A DNA stretch of 64,000 nt. Source: Cristatella mucedo. Its lineage: Eukaryota > Bryozoa > Phylactolaemata > Cristatellidae. The stretch covers positions 362,501-426,500 of the forward strand of contig WPIO01000160.1 in NCBI GenBank assembly GCA_009760855.2, written 5' to 3'. Within the stretch, counting starts at the first letter, position 1, and every line of letters begins with the position of its first letter. The notes under the pieces are model-generated. The model did not search any database. It saw nothing but the letters and a program-made list of their open reading frames with translations, and was not told the origin of the DNA. Of the stretch, positions 49,145 to 61,482 are shown in pieces. Position numbers and translations under genes: made by a program.

Positions 49145-49290
49145 AGTCTGTGATGGCACACTAGGTAAGGCGGTTGCTTTCACGACCTTGGGCCCAAGGT
49201 CGTGGGTTCGATTCCTGCGGTGGACGATTCTTTATCGCCACTGCAAGCGGTGGTGATAGCCGTAAAGGCTCTTCTGTGGCTATACAAAAA
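49145..49290 (+). repeat. tRNA-derived SINE, family 1, copy 2
   Basis: Exact RNA polymerase III B box GGTTCGATTCC at 49205-49215, A-box region TGGCACACTAGGTAAG from 49153, and a body (TTTATCGCCACTGCAAGCGG, TGGTGATAGCCGTA) shared with 33575-33735. Better preserved than copy 1. Confidence 0.88.
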
Positions 49291-50472
49291 GAGCCTGTTT
49301 AATCAGCTAGGATTTTTTTTTGTTTTTTCTAGTCCTACTGGATAAATGTATGCTGTATTTTCTGTGCGTGCGAATCAATAGTGGCATTTACACAACCCAT
49401 TGCATTCGAATGGTGCACGTTGGTCTAGAACAAAAATGCTGAATGCCCGATGATGATAAGAGTTCACTTTAAGCCGTGTGCTTCGCAATGCACTATCCCA
49501 ATTGGAGCTTCGCACAGCCATCAACTGTTTGACTTGCTGTGGACTGCAGTGGATAGCAATAATGGCCCGGGCCATTATAATCTATTGCTTAGCATTGCTT
49601 GAGATTGTATGTGCCCACTGCGTTAGAAGGATGTGATCGCACTATAAACATAGTAAACTATAGCACCCAATCTAAATGTTTGCTTAGCGCAGCCTATACG
49701 CCGTCGATTTGCGATGGATTTCCTTTAAATTGTGGGTAGCGTCCCGGATTTTGGCAGTCGATTGCGCTGCAATTTCCGCGACAAGCTATACCAATTGTAT
49801 TTCTGTGATTTATCGTACAGAGATTACAGCGAAACAAGAAATCGAAATGGAAGCTCCGCCAAGTTACTCTTTTTTTCTACTTGCTAAGCGTCGCAACGTG
49901 TTATTGTATTTGCCCGACCATTGCTGTCGTTGAAAATACATCGACCGCAACTGTAGATGCTTGATTGGCTGATATATTCTGCTGCACTTGAAGCACAGTC
50001 TCTGCAATGCGCAAGAGTTTTTATAGATGAGCTCAGCCATTTTCTGACGATTTTCAAGGCATTGCTGCGATGACTCGCTGTATTTGCTTGGACATTTGCG
50101 GTTCATCATCTTTCAATGCTCGAGATTAAATGTGCGAAATAGGGGGTCAAATTATGGTGGTGCACAGTGAAATTTTTGTGCAATGTGAATTGGAGCTTCA
50201 AATTCTAGTCGATTCGTGATGATTTGCCGAACTTGCCTCGGCCATTGCTGTCGATTGCCGTGCACTGTTTGACCAACAATTAACACGTTTAAAATTGCTT
50301 GAAAAATAAATGGTTTCACTTTGAAAACTGAAAAATGTTAAGTACGATGAGAATTCAGCTTGAAAGCTTGGGACAAACAATTTCCGGTCGGTTAACAGTA
50401 GGTTGTTGCGAGTTGCGGCAGTTGCGGCGAATGATATCAGTGAAGTTCTGCCAGAAGTCGAGCCATCACCAA

Positions 50473-50540
50473 AGATTTCCATGCATCACCCGAGATTGTC
50501 CAGCATTTCCTGAGATTTTCATGCATTGCCAAGATTTTGC
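50473..50540. repeat. 20-bp tandem repeat, about 3.4 degenerate units
   Basis: Units approximate AGATTTTCATGCATTGCCTG. Confidence 0.7.
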
Positions 50541-51417
50541 GCTAGAATTGGTTAGAATCATCTGGTAGCTCATTTTAAAAATATTTTGCAGCAATTTGTA
50601 TTCCAAATTTAAGCTTTGATAATCCGATTTTCAGACAATTTGTAGCAGAATACAGTATTCGGATCGGCTTGTCAGGAAATTTTCAGGACATTTAGCGCTA
50701 AAAGCACTGTTTAGCACTAAAAATGCCGGAGGCAATTATAGTAGAATTGTGCGTATGCACTGTTAAGGAACAGCAGAGTAATGCGTTAGCAAGATCGAAA
50801 TGTCCAGTATACTACTTACATGTCGTTTTGTCGTGGATCGCAGTAAAGGCACGGGCCGCTGATTCGTTAGCAGTGCATTGTCTGCAAGCGCGCGTGCGGA
50901 ACGGGGTGAAGTTTTGCGGGCGTACCTTGAACTGTGCGTAGTCTTGTATTCGACGTAAATTGGAGCTTTGTTTCTCGACAATTTGAGTCTGATTAGCAGT
51001 GGATTAGAGCGGATTGCGGATGTTGCCCAGGCCATTGTGTGCGAATGCCGTGCATTGCCAGAAAGTAAGGATGCACAAACAGTTTGAATTTACGTGGGTT
51101 CGCCCTTAACAGCGAACCATGCGCTTCAGTAAAAACTGTAAAAACTGGAGCTCGGTGAGATATATTCCTAATTTCTTTTGTGTGGCTTGAAGTTTATTGC
51201 GGTATTTCCCCGAGCAATTAGCTGCATTCGATTGCAGCTCATTTTGCGAGAATGCCCTTGCCAAGTCTTGTGATATTTTCTATGTGCACTTTTCGCAGTG
51301 TGCACGGTAATATTGAAAGAAAATGAGCTTTTCAGCCAATTACTTCTTTCGCCTTGAGCTGGACTGCCATGGATTTCGGTGGATTATTGAATAGTCTCGG
51401 GTCGCTGTAATTTAATT

Positions 51418-51540
51418 GTGATAATAATGCGTTTGATATAGCGCCCTTTTTAATAATAATGCGTTTGATATAGCTTCCTCAGAAAACTCAATCTTTTTTT
51501 AGGCACTTTTGCTGCAAATGAAGTGCGATCGAGTTGCAGT
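51418..51540 (-). mobile_element. LINE-B tail fragment
   Basis: Contains two partial copies of ATAATAATGCGTTTGATATA, then TCTTTTTTTAGGCACTTTTG; only the non-coding 3' tail of LINE-B survives. Confidence 0.75.
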
Positions 51541-52569
51541 GGGCTTTGTAAGAAAGGGCCAGTGGAAAGTCGCAACATTTCATGGGCACATTTGAATTCT
51601 AGCGTAGTGCTGAATTCAGTCCAATCTGGAGCTTTGTAATACAAATAAATTTTGTAAATACTCAAACAAATTTATATTATTACATATTAAATTCTATAGC
51701 ATATTTTATTATTTATAAATTATATAATATATATTATTTCTATATATACTTACATATAATATGTATAATATATGTAAATACTCAAATAAAATTATTATTA
51801 TAGGTAAGAAATAAAATTAATAATCATGGCCAATTTGAGGTGAATTCGGTCGTCTGTGAATTGTGGTCCAGGCCTCCGTCTTTGCAGACCTCTTGCATAA
51901 GAACGTGTGAGTGCAGTGGCATTAAATTTGTTAGATAATAAAAAGGACAGTTTGAAATAATACTTCTTCGCAAATGGAGCCTTGTGCCATTTTTTTTTAT
52001 GTTTCATTTAAGTTGTATTGGATTGGATTGCGGTGGATTGATTGCCGAAATTCTTTGAATCCTCCATATTGTGGGCATACCGCAAGGTAAGATCTTATTT
52101 ATAGGGGTGGTGTTTTTTATCTTTTGAGACTTCTGTCTGACCACCTGAGGAGTGAATTTCGACAATGCAACCGACTGCAGCAGCAGAGTTGAAGTGGCTT
52201 ACGTGCAATAATTTGTAAACCACTAGGATAAAGTTTCCATTCTCTTCGGGCCGAATATCAAGTTGACGGTGAATGATTCATGATATTTACTATATTGTGA
52301 TATTCATAGCACTATTTTAGAAATTATCGTTTATATATTGATAACAGCTAATTTATATATTTGAATCCGTATTTATAATTGATATATTAAGAATAATAAA
52401 TAAAACTTCGAATTAAATTAGTATGATTGCTCTGTATATTCTGGTGATAGAAAATGGTTCATGCCGCGTGCTAGCTTGCGTGCATCGCAAGAATGCATGC
52501 ATATTAACATGCATACCGTACCGGTATCTGTATATTGTGCATGTGCAGAGTGTATAAACTTACAATTAT

Positions 52570-52625
52570 TTGAATTCGTGTATATATGATATATATATTT
52601 ATTTATTTATTTATTTATTTATACA
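52570..52625. repeat. (TTTA)n microsatellite
   Basis: Follows a short TA-rich run. Confidence 0.9.
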
Positions 52626-53844
52626 AAGCTGGCCACTAAACTCTACGCACCGTGAAGGTCGACTAATAGTTTTTGATTATTCAGTTGTTCATGGACTCCA
52701 CGCTAACAAACGTTCACCAGAGCATACGATTTGCATGAGCTAGCAACAGTTGCAACAAACCAGACATGCAATGAACCTATTTATTTTACCAGGTGAAAAT
52801 GTGCGCAATGCAATAACGGTTTTGTTATGACGCCAATTTCTTTTTTAATAACTGAGGCAATTTCGGGCTACCGACATAGTCACCATTCTATATACATATT
52901 ATTGTCTAGTACTGTTAGAGCACTACGAAGAAAGATTTACTAGATATATCCATTATCTGACTCTATAAAGGTTTACCCCACCAACTGTGTATAGCACTTT
53001 TTCAGCAAACATCGAGAGCTTTATGTATGCAAATTTGAGTATTCACAGCCATATGTTTGATGCAGTTTGAAGAGATTTGATCGAATTCGATATTTAGGTC
53101 ACTATGGATGTGGCATCTCATGTGTTTGACCAAGACTTCTAAAGCTTAGCGTTGTAGTGCTGCTCTTTTGCATCAGGAAACGCGGCGAGCTGGTTATTTG
53201 CTTTAACTGCACTACCGATTTCTTGCATTATTTTCTCACCCGTATCTGGTATATGTGCATGCGTAAAACAAGAGGTCTCAAACCTTGAAAATTCTCCAAA
53301 CTAGTGCCAGAAAAAGTTTATTATAGGTATATGTGGCAAATGCAAGAAGTTTTCATTTCAATGTCTTCGGACTGTGCCGCCAAAAACTATCCTTTGAAAA
53401 CCGCAACTGTCCCTCCCCACGTGAAAGAGCCAAACAAGATAACTATGCATGCTTTTTCCGCACCAATTAGTCTAACCGTGGTGGCAGTATGCTGAATCCG
53501 GTACGTTTACTGTCTCCTCATATTAATCTTACCATGGGCTAGAATTTACGGCTGGAATTTTTTTAATCTTATTTTGGAAACAGCTGGGGCCATTTTCAAG
53601 CGCCTGCGAATAGCACGCTCAAAAATGGCCCCCATTTGCACCACGCACAAGTTTTGACCATTCGCTTTTCTTATTTTGATATATACATATATATGTATAT
53701 ATATATATATCAAAAATTGTATATATACGAAATATATGGCATACATATATACTGTTCATATATTTTATATATATTTCATTATTTATATTTTATTTTCATA
53801 TTTTGCGATTCATATCGCTCATTTAATTTCTCATAACAAACAAG
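52626..53844. other. No gene seen; AT-rich
   Basis: Includes a 63-codon plus frame (53304-53495) without recognisable features and TA-rich low complexity at about 53680-53800. Confidence 0.45.
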
Positions 53845-53910
53845 TATAAAGTGCTTATAAATAGATAAGCTCTCTGAGGGTGCTACATAAAATTTATTAT
53901 TATTATTGCT
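53845..53910 (+). mobile_element. LINE-B tail remnant
   Basis: AAGTGCTTATAAATAGATAA, CTCTCTGAGGGTGCTACATA and a TTA-repeat end resemble the plus-orientation LINE-B 3' terminus. Confidence 0.6.
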
Positions 53911-55611
53911 CTTATAACTATTTTTATTATACGCATCAATTGATGGCGATGCTACGCCGACCCTTTCCGAGCTTGATTTTGGCAGCATGCGCACTTTTGG
54001 AGAATTCCAGAAATCAGGTTGCTAGCGGTTTTTCAGAAACAATCATTCTTAATATTCAAGAAATAATTGCGTTCGCGTTCATTGAAGCAGAAAAAATTAC
54101 TTCCGCCGAAGACTCGCGTGCTGCTAGGCGAAGGCGGTCCCAATAGTTGGACGCTCACACTTCACCATCCACCAGGGTTTGAGTTCTGAGGCTGGAAATA
54201 TTTTACTGGCCAAGAATATATGCAAGAGGCGGTGGTATCAGCGAAGGTTCTTCTGGTTTTAAATGAATGCAATTAAAATATAATCAGCCAAAAGACATCA
54301 AATCAGCCCAACTTTACTTACTAAAAATGTTGAGAGGGGTCGCGTCAAACTAGTTTCGTAATGTATGCTGAAGTCCAGAGAATCTAGTACCGCAAACGTT
54401 CAGCATCTGTTAATCAATTACTGTAATCCAAGCTATTGCTGACCATTGCGATGTTGTACGCGAAAAGGCAAGCAGAAAGGCAACGTGCACGCATTGAAGT
54501 AACTTGGTTTACCGTGCACGATACACGTGCTCAGCGACTGTGTAAATTCGCTTTGGTAATCACAATCCACTCGGAAAAAATATTATAGAGCCGAATTCAC
54601 AAGGAACGCACCCATTGCCATGAATATTTGTCTGAACAAGTACTTTTCCGGTCAAGTTGAAAAACATTCTATCGCTAGTAATATAATAATATTAAATAGT
54701 TAGCAATTAGTAATTAGTAATATCATCAACTTAATAAACATTATTGCATATAATATTATTTATTGTTTCCCTTTATTTTATTAATTATTTATTTTATTAA
54801 CATATTTTTAATTTGTGTGTTTTTACTAATCATCACTTAATTATTAAATTTAATTACATTATAATAAAACTAACATTAATTCCATCACAATTCAATTTTT
54901 TACCTCATTCTTTTGTTCGATGGCACCTGCTGTTTCGGCTCCGCCCAGTGGTCGGAAAGAGCCCGATTAATGTAATTAATAATAGGTTTCAATTAAACTT
55001 AAAGGGCTAAGTTACCGCAAAGACAGTCCAAAATCTTACAGCACACGATTGATCACATAAAGCATTTGCGAAATGAGGTATAAAGAAACCGAAGTTACCT
55101 GCTAACAATGTGGAAAAGGTGAAAGGTGACAGATTTAGAGGTAATGGAGGATCCTAAAAAACTAATAAAATAGGATGATTTAATCAAATTAATTCACTTT
55201 TAAATAATGTATCTCCATAACTTGTCATAGACAAACGATACAGTCCTAATACAATATTTTCTTTGTTTGAAACACTTGTGCCCCTCCACAACTAAGTATC
55301 AGGACCTTATGAGAGATAGCGCTTCGGCAAGTCCTTTGAAGTCCGCGCCTAACTTTTTACCTCAAAGAGATTTTGGGTTATTTTTAGATATGTAGGGAAG
55401 CACTCATCGTAAATACCTCGCTTTACTGGCAGTGCTTTTCGAAGTATATTTTCAGCGTTTGTAGTTATTTATCTTCCAGCCTCTTCTGGCACCGCCAGGC
55501 TTCTAAATTTCTACGCGCCGTGTGAGATAAACATATATTTATAATATATCTTTAATTCCTTCGTCTAATGCAGTAGGAGAGCCAAATCTCTATTCAGTCT
55601 CTCTGCACATG
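53911..55611. other. No gene seen; AT-rich
   Basis: Strong AT richness at 54660-54880. An 88-codon plus frame at 53880-54146 has no support. Confidence 0.45.
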
Positions 55612-55720
55612 CAGCAAGGTTTGGCCCAAGACCTCTGTTGTCAAATGCATTCACCATTACCTCGGTCGTTTAAGGCGAGCACATTAACCAACTTTGGGCA
55701 AAACAGCACTGCCGATGTCT
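55612..55720 (-). repeat. SINE family 2, copy 1 (diverged)
   Basis: Aligns with 57560-57675: TTTAAGGCGAGCACATTAAC versus GTTGAAGGCGAGCACCTCAA. The reverse complement gives an A-box-like GTTGGTTAATGTGCTCGCC, so a minus-strand tRNA-derived head is likely. Confidence 0.6.
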
Positions 55721-55739
55721 TTCGGCCATCTTATGCGCG

Positions 55740-56096
55740 CCAAAAGCCGTTTAAGCTTTCTTGGCAGCAGACACTTCTTCGCCGCTGCGTGCAGTTACAG
55801 GCAAAAGAGACACGCGGCGACACACAAGGCTGCCCACAGTGCGCCAGGCTCGACGTCTACGCTCGAGGGATCGAATCGCTGATTTAGAGGGCGGGCAATT
55901 CCATTCTCGCAGGGGATCGATTGACGAGTCAGTAATTTGTACGCGCGCCCACCAGGGCTTCCCGCCGCTCTCTCTCGCGTTTTCTCCCACTTTCTCGCTG
56001 GCTCTCTTCGAGCCTCAGGCTCTTAAAGCGAGAATGATAATGGTCTTTAACTAGGTCTATTGACGTCACTCCCGGCGGCGCGCACGCGCGAACCGC

Positions 56097-56131
<35 letters not shown>

Positions 56132-56500
56132 GCCGCCGCCGAGCGGCTTTGGACCGCGGTCCTGAAGCGGCGCGCCGCGCCTCGTCTACTCGCGACGGGC
56201 TCGCTCGGAAGCCACGATGACCTTGCGGCGATGACCTGTAGAGTGGCCTTGGTGACCTTGGGCGATCTTGACGCCCCACAGGTGACGCATCTGCAGCTTG
56301 CGCGGCGGCTGCGTCCTGCGGCTGCTGTCACTTCTCCAAGAGAGCCGGAGCCTCGCTCTCACAGCGCCGGAGCCTCGCTCTCACAGCGCCGGAGCCTCGC
56401 TCTCACAGCGGGTTGGCGTCAACGGACTGCTCGCGGACTCGCCGACTGACTCTGAGCGTGGCGCGCGAGAGTCAAACGCAACTTTTGACTCTGCGTTTAA
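55740..56500. other. CpG island, gene not identified
   Basis: Contains a CCG run (56098-56140) and the 22-bp repeat below. Overlapping open frames on both strands (plus 56060-56449; minus 55929-56279 and 56047-56331) lack domains. Probably a promoter or first exon. Confidence 0.4.
56345..56410. repeat. 22-bp tandem repeat, 3 perfect units
   Basis: Unit: CCGGAGCCTCGCTCTCACAG plus CG. Perfect identity implies a recent origin. Confidence 0.95.
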
Positions 56501-57164
56501 TAGCTTAGGCTGTTGCAAAATTGTCGGGACTGGGTGAACAATAATGGTGGTTCCAAAAAGTCGTTTCGAGATACGGAAGCAGACTATGGGGTTTTTCTAT
56601 CAAAAAATGGAAGTTTTCCGGATTTCCCTGGGATAACTGCGATTGCATTTAATAAAACTTCGAGATGAACTTTTTTTTCGCTCGCTTTTGAAGTGCACAA
56701 AATTCCACATGAAGTACCACTCGGAATTGGAGCTTGTCGTTGGTGCTTTGACAATTTTGGATATTCTTGTCAGTATGAATGTAATGACTCTCACAATTTC
56801 TGGCAGATGAGTCACCTGACAGACTCATAACTTTGCTTGTCAAGCAACTATCTGTGGAAAATTTAGTTTAAAAATGGGCATCCAAGGCACACACAGCAAA
56901 CTTGTGCCAACTGTCTAACGTCGGAGAAATTCCTCTTGCGAGATGAAATTGATAGCGAGACGCCACTGCCAATATCGTGTTCAGCATGTATATGAGTACT
57001 AAGCTAAACGCTGTCTAATGCTACTTCTGCTTGAAAAAGTCTTAAAGTTGAAACATTTCTGGGTAATTTTATCCTTTTCAATTTAAAAGGTATTAATGAT
57101 TTAGACCTTGCCAGAGATTCCTCGATGAGCCGAGGACGAAGACAAGGCTAGGAAATTCACTTCA
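56501..57164. other. No gene seen
   Basis: Mixed AT-rich sequence with two overlapping minus frames (56600-56843) lacking recognisable features. Confidence 0.45.
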
Positions 57165-57300
57165 CTTGTAGACAATAATACTAATAATGATTATAATAAT
57201 GCACTTGATAAAGCACCCTCAGAGAACTCAATCTCTCTCTAGGCGCTTTACATTTGCTACACAGGGAAATGTGATTGAATGGTGAGTAACAGCATGCCCT
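57165..57300 (-). mobile_element. LINE-B 3' tail fragment
   Basis: TAATGCACTTGATAAAGCAC, CTCTCTAGGCGCTTTACATT and AATGGTGAGTAACAGCATGC, very close to the tails at 36665 and 39958. Confidence 0.88.
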
Positions 57301-57504
57301 GAGCGAACTCCGGTCTATTGTATTCTTATATAACTTATATTATTTATAATAATGTTTATTTTATTAATATACTTTAAACTACACATATTCATATGTTTAT
57401 TTTACGGATTAAAAGAACCAAACGTTTTCTTTAAAGCTAATAGCTCTACTTCCGCTTGCTAAATATGTACCTGGGTGATTTGTGCTTTAGGAGCTTATAA
57501 ATAA

Positions 57505-57560
57505 GTACAATTGATTTGTATAGCGCCCTGAGGTAATTTAATCTTTATTAAGGCACTTCA
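57505..57560 (-). mobile_element. Short LINE-B-like tail fragment
   Basis: TTGATTTGTATAGCGCCCTG followed by TTTATTAAGGCACTT matches only the core of the LINE-B tail; it abuts SINE family 2. Confidence 0.6.
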
Positions 57561-57675
57561 ATATGCCACGTGGCTTGAGACCACGATCTTGGTCATCAAA
57601 TACGCTCATCTTGACCTCAATCGTTGAAGGCGAGCACCTCAACTAGTGGATCAACGCAGCACGGCGATTGTTGTC
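57560..57675 (-). repeat. SINE family 2, copy 2
   Basis: The reverse complement begins near GCTGCGTTGATCCACTAGTT, an A-box-like start, and continues GAGGTGCTCGCCTTCAACG. Homologous to 55612-55720. The LINE-B-like core next to it may mean this SINE borrows a LINE tail. Confidence 0.65.
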
Positions 57676-58180
57676 AATCAAAATGACATCGCGAAATACA
57701 TATTGCATAGCTATATGACTACATGCGCTTTATCTTAGGAAGACTTTTCCATAGTTTTTTCTTCCCATTTAAGCCTAGAAACTAATTTCTCATTTAAATC
57801 ATATTTTTAACAAGTTTATGTTTATTTTTTCTGAATTTGCATGGCGATCGTATTTTACTTTTTATAGAACGGTCGTTAATTTTCGAATAAAAAAGAGTAA
57901 TAATCCAAACTTAGTCTTAAGATTGCTTACTTTAGTCACATTTTATTGTTCATACGCTTAATGAAAGTATCACATTTCAAATATTTCAAGTATTTTCATG
58001 GTATGTGGAGCTCTGCTCATTTGCTTATGAGCATTTTCCGCAGGAAGGGGGTTAATCGCTGTCTTCCGATTTTCAATGGAGTCCACGGCTTGCAAACAAA
58101 TTTGTAAACCATTGAAAATAAACATTTAAAGTTGTATTCAATTAAAACGCAAATAAATATTTAAAAAAAACTGCTCCAAA
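57676..58180. other. No gene seen; AT-rich
   Basis: No recognised feature before the next GC-rich block. Confidence 0.5.
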
Positions 58181-58347
58181 AGGTGGCAGACGGTTTCCAT
58201 CCCAATTGGAGCCTGATTAACCCGTTCGGCAGTGCCCGCTCCCGATCGGCTTCCGGTAGCACCCGATATAGGCTCCTCGGAAGTAAGGCTCTCGAGGCCG
58301 CGAGCCTCCTGAAGCCGCGATTTCTCGCTGGACGCAGCCCGACTCAC

Positions 58348-58506
58348 CTGTTGCGCCCAGCTTCGCAACGTAACGTGCTTTTTGGGGTGGGGTCCAGAGC
58401 GCGTCCTTCCGTGAGGCTCGTACGCTGTAGGCGCGCCTCCTGGAAGTAAGAGTTCGAGTTGCTCCTCATAGAGAACGCCGGCGCACATCGTGCGCACACA
58501 TCGAGC
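58348..58506 (-). CDS. Exon candidate with perfect CAG|GTGAGT donor
   Basis: An acceptor (GGTTTCACAG, AG at 58508-58507) precedes it and GTGAGT (58347-58342) follows. With the ATG at 58488-58486 (A at -3) it gives exactly 47 codons, phase 0: MCAGVLYEEQLELLLPGG, then YEPHGRTRSGPHPKKHV and LRSWAQQ. An alternative first acceptor (58582-58581) and another frame ([16 protein letters not shown]) are also open, so the frame is uncertain. Product not recognised; rightward 5' exons may lie in the 58.9-60.7 kb island. Confidence 0.38.
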
Positions 58507-58685
58507 CTGTGAAACCAGTCGCCGCGGCAGAAGAGCTCTATTAGAATGGGCGATTTGACGAAGATGTCGTCTCGACCCAGCTGCACAGTATGAAGACGGC
58601 TCTACGCTAAACATGCGAAAAATGAGTGAATCTCACTTTTTAGGGTTCGCTGAGCGTTTCTCATCCGCCGCAGCTGTTCGTATAC

Positions 58686-58852
<167 letters not shown>

Positions 58853-58859
58853 CGAACGA

Positions 58860-60730
58860 ATTATGCGGCATATATACGGCACGAATTATCGCGGGAGCAG
58901 CGGCGCCACCCAGCCGATGGCGAGCAGGCTTTCGCTGCACATTGTCCTCTGTCGCCAAAGGTAAAAGGTCACATAGGAGCAGATGACGCTCGGCTGTCTG
59001 GACGTAGAGCCGGCCTACCAGCGATGCGCTGACTGCTGAGCCAACAGCCGAGCTAACGTCAATAATGTTGCTAATAATAAAGCTCCCGGACTTCCGACGT
59101 GCGGTTTCTCAGATGGCTTTCTACGGGTTGCAGTCGCGGCTGGCTTTGTCTCTGCTGCCGCGAAACAGCTCGACGGATAGCGTCGCGGCGCTAGAAATCG
59201 GGAGGAGAATCTCTCGCGAGAAATCTCGAGCACGCACTCGCTCGTTGAGCCATGGATCTGATCCAGCGGCGGCTCAGAGGCGCAGCAGATCCGCAAAGAG
59301 GCGTCCGCCTGCGTTTCACGCGATGACTGAACGCGGCCGCAGTCACGGCTAAACGTACGCGCACGCGCGCGTGCACGCTCGCCTTCTGAGCTAGCCGCTA
59401 AGGCTGGTCATTCGAGCGAGATTATGTGCACGGCCCAGAGCTCTGCGACGAATATTTGATACAATATCGCTATTGCTAGTATTATTATTCTTAATTATTA
59501 TTATTATTATTATCACTAAGAAGCTACCGCTTGAGAACCGTCGGCCGGCCGCATCGGTTGCGCTCGCTCTATGCCGCAGCAGACGCCGCCACATTCCTAG
59601 ATGAGTAATGCGGCGGGAGCACGCTGGATCTGCCAGAATGCCGATGTGCCTACGACTTGTCGCCGTTCGCGAATGCTACGAAAAGGGCGATCTTTGCGAT
59701 AATCCATGGTTAGGCGGCTTAAATGCTGTCACCATGTAATGTTCAAACATCTGCGATCCAGGCTTTGAGCGAACAGCCAACAGTAGCACTCTAGAACTCG
59801 TGTCAAACACTTGAGAGGCACTCCGGACGACGTACGGGTGCCGACGGACGCCAAGGCTGATTCTGGACGCCTGTATTCTTCCATTGCGAAATCCTACAGC
59901 CCTACCTACGCTCTGGAAGCTAGCTTGTTTGGTATTTCATGGTATTTTATGGCGGCATGGGTGCTCCGCGCCGCTGCAGCCGCGTTCGGCTGTTGTCGGG
60001 ACGCCCTCTATCGGTACCTCGGCCGAGCGTTCACCGGGAAGGCAGCTGCGAATTACGGTAGCAATATGGCGATTTTTAAGTGCGCCCCAGGAGAACTAAT
60101 CTCTGTTTTAAACTCCTCATATTGGCTGCAAAAGGAGGCGGTCGAGTTTATGGGATAACATGCATGGCGTCAGTGCGTATGAGCACAGCCAAGACAATTC
60201 GCAACGACTAAGGAAGTGCGAGACCTCACATGCGAGAAATCTGTGCGGACCATGCGCGCTCTGCCCCGCTCCGCTCCTGCAGCCACCGCCGCCGCAGCTG
60301 CCGCTGCGGCAGTTGCCGCGGACGTTGCGCAGCAGCCACTGCTGAACACAACAGCCTCCTGCAGCCTCCTGCACAACAGCCTCCTGCTGCTGCTCGCAGC
60401 CGCAGCGATCGACGGCGTCGCCGCTCGGCGTCGCCTCGCTGACGGGCCGCGTCCACCGTCCCGTGCTTCTCTCTTCCTCTTCCTCCTCCTCCTCCTCCTC
60501 CGGCAGCGCCCAAGGCAGCGAGCTCAGCGCTCTCAGTCATCTAGTCGAAAGTCGACTGCAGCTGCGCGCGAGCCAGTGACCACCGCGTGCGAGCGCCACC
60601 TGCAGGCAAAAACAGAAGGGTGTCAAGCGGAGCCCAAAGAAGCGGAGCAGAATCGGCGACGTCGGCGAGCTGCGCTCAAGGTCAAGGTCCATAACCTCTC
60701 CGTGATCCTTTATTCTCATCATTCTCATTC
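58860..60730. other. CpG island, gene not identified
   Basis: GC-rich with open frames on both strands (for example plus 60216-60755 and 59811-60158, minus 60226-60540) whose Ala, Leu and Gly runs come from CCG/CTC repeats. An (ATT)n tract lies at 59483-59515. No domain recognised. Confidence 0.4.
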
Positions 60731-60794
60731 TCATTTCATTCATGAGAAATTCTGAAAAAGAGACCACGTGAGAGACACAGAAAGGGAAATGGTG

Positions 60795-60803
60795 AGAGAG
60801 AGA

Positions 60804-60835
<32 letters not shown>

Positions 60836-61190
60836 GGGGAAAAGAGAGAGAGAGAGAGAGAGGGAGCGGAAAAGAGATAGCATAAAAAGACAGATCGGGT
60901 GGGAGAGACAGAAAGGAAAATGGTGAGACATATGGAGACGATTTGACAGAGACACGGAGAGTGAGAGGGAGAGAGACGGAGAGAGAGAGAGTGAACAATT
61001 GAGGAAGAGAGAGAGATAGCCAGAGAAAGTCAGAAAGAGAGACCACGTGGGAGAAGCATAAAGAGAAACCATGAGAAAGAGATGGAAACGGTTAGACAGG
61101 GGGGAAAGAGAGAGACCGTGAGAGAGGCGATGAGATTGGCAGCAAGAGAAGGTCCAAAAGAGAGATAACGAGAGACTGTCAGAAAGAGAG
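60795..61190. repeat. GA-rich polypurine tract, interrupted, about 400 bp
   Basis: GAGA arrays with degenerate 60-100 bp phrases such as GAGAGACCACGTGGGAGA and GAGATGGAAACGGT repeated loosely. Confidence 0.88.
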
Positions 61191-61354
61191 GCCCTTAGAT
61201 AGACCGCTCTCACCTGTAGGTCGTACACCCTGGGGTATTTTATCTCTCGAATAATCAAACTGTTCTTTGTTCTTTACGAAGACTGGGCAGAGTCATACAA
61301 ATCCCACTCCAATGCCACACCACCTGCCCGTGATACCGAAAGGAAAATTAAAGG

Positions 61355-61482
61355 AGCCGCCGCCGCCGCCGCCAGCGGCGGTGGCCACCTCCGCCTTCTA
61401 CCGTTTGCTTGCGATGGCCGCCGCGTGGCGAAGCTGCGAGCATTAAAGCGCGTGGCTTGAACTCGTGCCGCTCTCGAGAGCA
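61355..61482. repeat. Local duplication, copy 1
   Basis: Matches 62201-62322 with few differences: a CCGCCG run, GGTGGCCACCTCCGCCTTCT, CGTTTGCTTGCGATGGCC, then GAACTCGTGCCGCTCTCGAG. Found nowhere else in the window. Confidence 0.92.

Larger units (their letters stand above)
49395..52080. repeat. Diffuse degenerate repeat field (TGGAGCTT / GCCATTG / GTGGATTG motifs)
   Basis: The phrase AATTGGAGCTT or a close variant recurs near 49500, 50190, 50960, 51150, 51630 and 51978. Each is followed at varied distance by GCCATTG, TCGATTGC or GTGGATTG motifs and GTGCATTGC. Spacing is irregular (about 190-770 bp). It looks like an old long-period satellite or repeated insertions of one short element; no coding support. 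Confidence 0.45.

Noticed and set aside
49145-49290. Functional tRNA gene
   Set aside because: The B box is perfect, but the anticodon arm is not convincing and a SINE body shared with another locus follows.
56600-56843. Two overlapping minus frames of 64-71 codons
   Set aside because: Overlapping, domain-free and in AT-rich sequence; chance frames.
60216-60755. 179-codon plus frame with a Leu-rich stretch resembling a signal or membrane segment
   Set aside because: The Leu run is a CTC repeat, and other frames over the same DNA are equally open; no family resemblance.
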